Positions 4,652 to 6,400 of a DNA stretch of 6,400 nucleotides are shown here, in pieces; positions within the stretch are counted from its first letter, which is position 1, and the number at the start of each line of letters is the position of its first letter. A program made the translations under genes and the position numbers. The stretch is taken from NCBI GenBank assembly GCA_021774995.1, contig JAJFIM010000305.1, positions 1 to 6,400 on the forward strand. The letters run 5' to 3'. Below the pieces are notes generated by a model that worked only from the letters and a program-made list of their open reading frames with translations, did no database searches and had not been told where the DNA came from. The DNA is from Alphaproteobacteria bacterium (lineage in GTDB: Bacteria > Pseudomonadota > Alphaproteobacteria > SMXP01).

Positions 4652-5452
4652 ATGACTATTTTTTGTATGAGAGCTTGCTTATCGGGAGCCGCTTTTTTAG
4701 CGGGGCTAGGTTTGAACGTTGCGGCGCAGGCTCATGACGAGCTGCACTTTTCACACCCACTCATCGCCGAATCGCCTTCGCCGGATACGAAAGTCCGGCT
4801 TAACTATCTCTTTCTTGATGTCGACGAAGGTGGGGAGAAATCAAACGAGCATGAAATCAGTTTCGAAGGCGAATATGCTTTCAGTCCATCTTTCAGTATT
4901 GAAGTGGGTGTGCCTTATGCGATCGTCGATCCAAATGATGCGGCGAGCATGGACCATTTGGGCAATATTGATGTGGGATTTAAATTTGCAAACTTTGCGT
5001 TTTCAGATCATGGCGTGCTTTTGGGCTATGGTATTGAGTTCATACTGCCCACCGGCAATGAAGAAAGCGGCATAGGTAATGACCATCTGGTCGAGATCGA
5101 GCCTTTTTTCAATATCGGGTATAAACGAGACGCGCTCGAAGTGGTGGCGTTCACGTCCTTTGGCGTGCCCATCAATCAAGATCAGGGCGAAGAGGTTGAA
5201 ACGGAAATGGGGTATAATTTGTCCTTTCTTTACCATGTGAGCGCGCGCGTCTCCGGATTACTGGAATTTGACGGCGGAACGGTGCTGAGCGGTGAAGAGG
5301 ATGGTCATACGGTGATCAACATCACGCCGGGCGTCAAAGTGAAGCCGACGGACAATGATAATTTTGAGCTTGGCGCGGGGGTCAGCTTTCCTTTGACGGC
5401 TAACCGAGAATTTGATGTTCGAGCGATCTTTTCGGCGTTCTATCACTTCTGA
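4652..5452 (+). CDS. Outer-membrane beta-barrel protein, transporter-like
   Basis: A 266-residue exported protein. A signal peptide (about residues 1-27) ends at AAQA, predicting a mature N-terminus HDELHFSHP rich in histidine and acid. The body alternates polar and hydrophobic residues in amphipathic strands (KVRLNYLFLDV, FSIEVGVPYAIV, GVLLGYGIEFILPTG, FELGAGVSFPL) joined by acidic turns. It ends in SAFYHF, a C-terminal aromatic signal typical of BAM-inserted barrels. The pattern resembles barrels annotated loosely as transporters or as the MetA-pathway phenol-degradation family; I cannot name the substrate. The frame is open from a TTG at 4586, but ATG at 4652 has GGAG six bases upstream and starts the signal peptide. 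Sampled lines are about 43-47% GC, lower than the ars genes, and no GGCGCC occurs in it, so it may have a different history. A hairpin terminator follows directly. Confidence 0.85.
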   Translation: MTIFCMRACLSGAAFLAGLGLNVAAQAHDELHFSHPLIAESPSPDTKVRLNYLFLDVDEGGEKSNEHEISFEGEYAFSPSFSIEVGVPYAIVDPNDAASMDHLGNIDVGFKFANFAFSDHGVLLGYGIEFILPTGNEESGIGNDHLVEIEPFFNIGYKRDALEVVAFTSFGVPINQDQGEEVETEMGYNLSFLYHVSARVSGLLEFDGGTVLSGEEDGHTVINITPGVKVKPTDNDNFELGAGVSFPLTANREFDVRAIFSAFYHF

Positions 5453-5467
5453 AACCAGGGAGGTTCG

Positions 5468-5517
5468 GGCTGGCGCCATTAAGACCATCTGACGGCGCCA
5501 GCCGATCTTTCCTCTTT
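5468..5517 (+). terminator. Intrinsic terminator after the beta-barrel gene
   Basis: GGCTGGCGCC (5468-5477) and GGCGCCAGCC (5494-5503) form a perfect 10-bp GC-rich stem with a 16-base loop, 15 bases after the stop codon. The trailing sequence GATCTTTCCTCTTT is pyrimidine-rich with interrupted T-runs. The stem is the strongest hairpin in the window; the imperfect T-tract lowers certainty about efficiency. Confidence 0.7.
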
Positions 5518-5578
5518 GCAAGGCATGAGGTATCCTTTTTAAGAGAATGCATTGGTTTGCGCTGAGAGGAATGTTCCC

Positions 5579-5842
5579 ATGAGTAAAGTCCATGACCAAG
5601 CCCCTGCAAGGGACCCGCTAACGCAGGAATGGATTGATGCGCATCTGTCGGAGCAGGAGAGACGGCAGATTCAAATCATCAAAGACATGGATGCGCTTGG
5701 GGCCGAGCGCGATCAATGGATCGACGCCTTTTTAGAGCGCATTCAAACGCGTGGATTTAATGTGGATGGCGACGTGAAGCGCCGGGTCAGCCCCGATGAA
5801 ATTCCCGAAAAGCCGGATCGCCCCTTCAAAGTGATTTTTTGA
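5579..5842 (+). CDS. Small hydrophilic protein of unknown function with WIDA repeat
   Basis: An 87-residue soluble protein, not recognised. It has no signal peptide or membrane segment and is rich in Glu, Asp, Arg, Lys and Gln. Two helical units share a motif 29 residues apart: EWIDAHL at residues 17-23 and QWIDAFL at 46-52, suggesting internal duplication. The C-terminal 20 residues are proline-rich and end in RPFKVIF. ATG at 5579 is chosen over an in-frame TTG at 5552 because GAGAGGA lies eight bases upstream. The cupin gene starts 30 bases after its stop, so the two are probably co-transcribed and the small protein may partner or regulate the cupin protein. A promoter upstream was not clear; the nearest candidate boxes match poorly. 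The strong ribosome binding site and operon spacing support a real gene. Confidence 0.75.
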   Translation: MSKVHDQAPARDPLTQEWIDAHLSEQERRQIQIIKDMDALGAERDQWIDAFLERIQTRGFNVDGDVKRRVSPDEIPEKPDRPFKVIF

Positions 5843-5872
5843 AATTATTTTCATGACTTAAAGGAATGCCTC

Positions 5873-6400
5873 ATGGCGCGCCCTCATATTGAGCCTTTTT
5901 GCGAACGCGTTGAAGAATACCGCGCCTTCACCCTGCCGGGTTTTCCCAAAGGCAGTCATTACAAGATCCTCTCCCTTGACCGCGACACCGGCGCGTGTTC
6001 CCTGAAAATGCGTTTTGATGCGGGCTATGCGCGCCCGCCGGGCATGTCGTATTCCGATATGGAATTCTTCATCCTGCAGGGGCAATTGAAAGTTGGCGAT
6101 AAGGTCTATGTGCCCGGCCACTATGTGTTTCTGCCCGCGGGCGTGGCCTTGGGCGCGCTCAGCAGCGAACAGGGCTGCGAAGCCCTGATGTTTTACAATG
6201 AAGGAGAGCCCACTTTCGTCGAATCCGACATCAACCACCGGCTGGCCATTCAGCAGGCCACTGTCGATTTAAACGCTTATGACGATATGCCGTGGATCGG
6301 AACGGCCCGCAAATCGCCCGGCGTTGCAACGGGGTGCCTGGTGAAACTCTTGCGTTTTGACCCCTTCACCAAAGCAACGACCTTTCTTTATTCCATGACC
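5873..6400 (+). CDS. Cupin-domain protein, probably bicupin (3' end outside window)
   Basis: The first 176 residues of a soluble beta-barrel protein of the cupin superfamily, resembling DUF4437-type or ChrR-like cupins. Start ATG at 5873 has AAGGA seven bases upstream. Motif-one region is at about residues 51-70 (GYARPPGMSYSDMEFFILQG) and motif two at 82-93, where GHYVFLPAG fits G-x5-P-x-G exactly. The usual metal ligands are absent: the two motif-one histidine positions hold Gly57 and Ser59, and the motif-two histidine position holds Leu93. Only Glu64 is kept. Residues from about 155 (LVKLLRFDPFTKATTFLYSM) echo residues 31-48 (KILSLDRDTGACSLKMRF), suggesting a second cupin domain begins at the window edge. 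A catalytic metal, if any, might sit in that second domain. It follows the small WIDA-repeat gene in the same probable operon. The substrate is unknown. Confidence 0.82.
   Translation, partial: MARPHIEPFCERVEEYRAFTLPGFPKGSHYKILSLDRDTGACSLKMRFDAGYARPPGMSYSDMEFFILQGQLKVGDKVYVPGHYVFLPAGVALGALSSEQGCEALMFYNEGEPTFVESDINHRLAIQQATVDLNAYDDMPWIGTARKSPGVATGCLVKLLRFDPFTKATTFLYSMT

Noticed and set aside
5858..6238. 126-residue minus-strand open frame opposite the cupin gene
   Set aside because: The plus-strand cupin frame has a ribosome binding site and cupin motifs, so the antisense frame is a shadow.

Overview
The window looks like a chromosomal segment of an alphaproteobacterium. The basis is the CcoN sequence, an ArsR with a C-terminal CC-x6-C arsenic site, an arsR-arsC-acr3 gene order and GCG-rich coding; I cannot name a genus. 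Sampled lines are roughly 55-75% GC in the ars and ccoN genes but about 43-47% in the outer-membrane gene near 4650-5450, so the window is compositionally mixed.

Layout. On the minus strand, 923 down to 1 is the first 307 codons of ccoN, the catalytic subunit of a cbb3-type cytochrome c oxidase; it runs off the left edge. Divergent from it is an arsenic-resistance operon on the plus strand: arsR (1125-1469), a thiol-type arsenate reductase arsC (1474-1971), the arsenite efflux permease acr3 (1991-3097), then a 67-residue two-helix membrane protein of unknown function (3135-3338). The arsR promoter has an operator-like dyad over its -10 region and probably gives a leaderless transcript. A stretch with several overlapping inverted repeats (3330-3421) follows, then an Lrp/AsnC-family regulator (3486-3947).

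A 235-bp AT-rich gap with two dyads, a candidate promoter and a possible gene remnant precedes a small secreted protein or lipoprotein carrying Cys, His and Met clusters (4183-4518). After it comes a predicted outer-membrane beta-barrel with a His-rich mature N-terminus (4652-5452) and a strong hairpin terminator (5468-5503). The right end holds an 87-residue hydrophilic protein (5579-5842) and, 30 bp behind it, a cupin protein (5873 to the window edge) whose first cupin domain lacks the metal-binding histidines.

How the genes work together. ArsC reduces arsenate to arsenite, Acr3 exports arsenite, and ArsR releases the promoter when it binds arsenite; the 67-residue membrane protein is an untested candidate accessory. 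The secreted protein and the beta-barrel may form an envelope metal-handling pair; that is inference from residue content and adjacency. No RNA gene, CRISPR array, insertion sequence or origin was seen. The least explained parts are the ars-linked micro-membrane protein, the secreted protein/beta-barrel pair, the interleaved repeats at 3330-3421 and the histidine-less cupin with its small partner.
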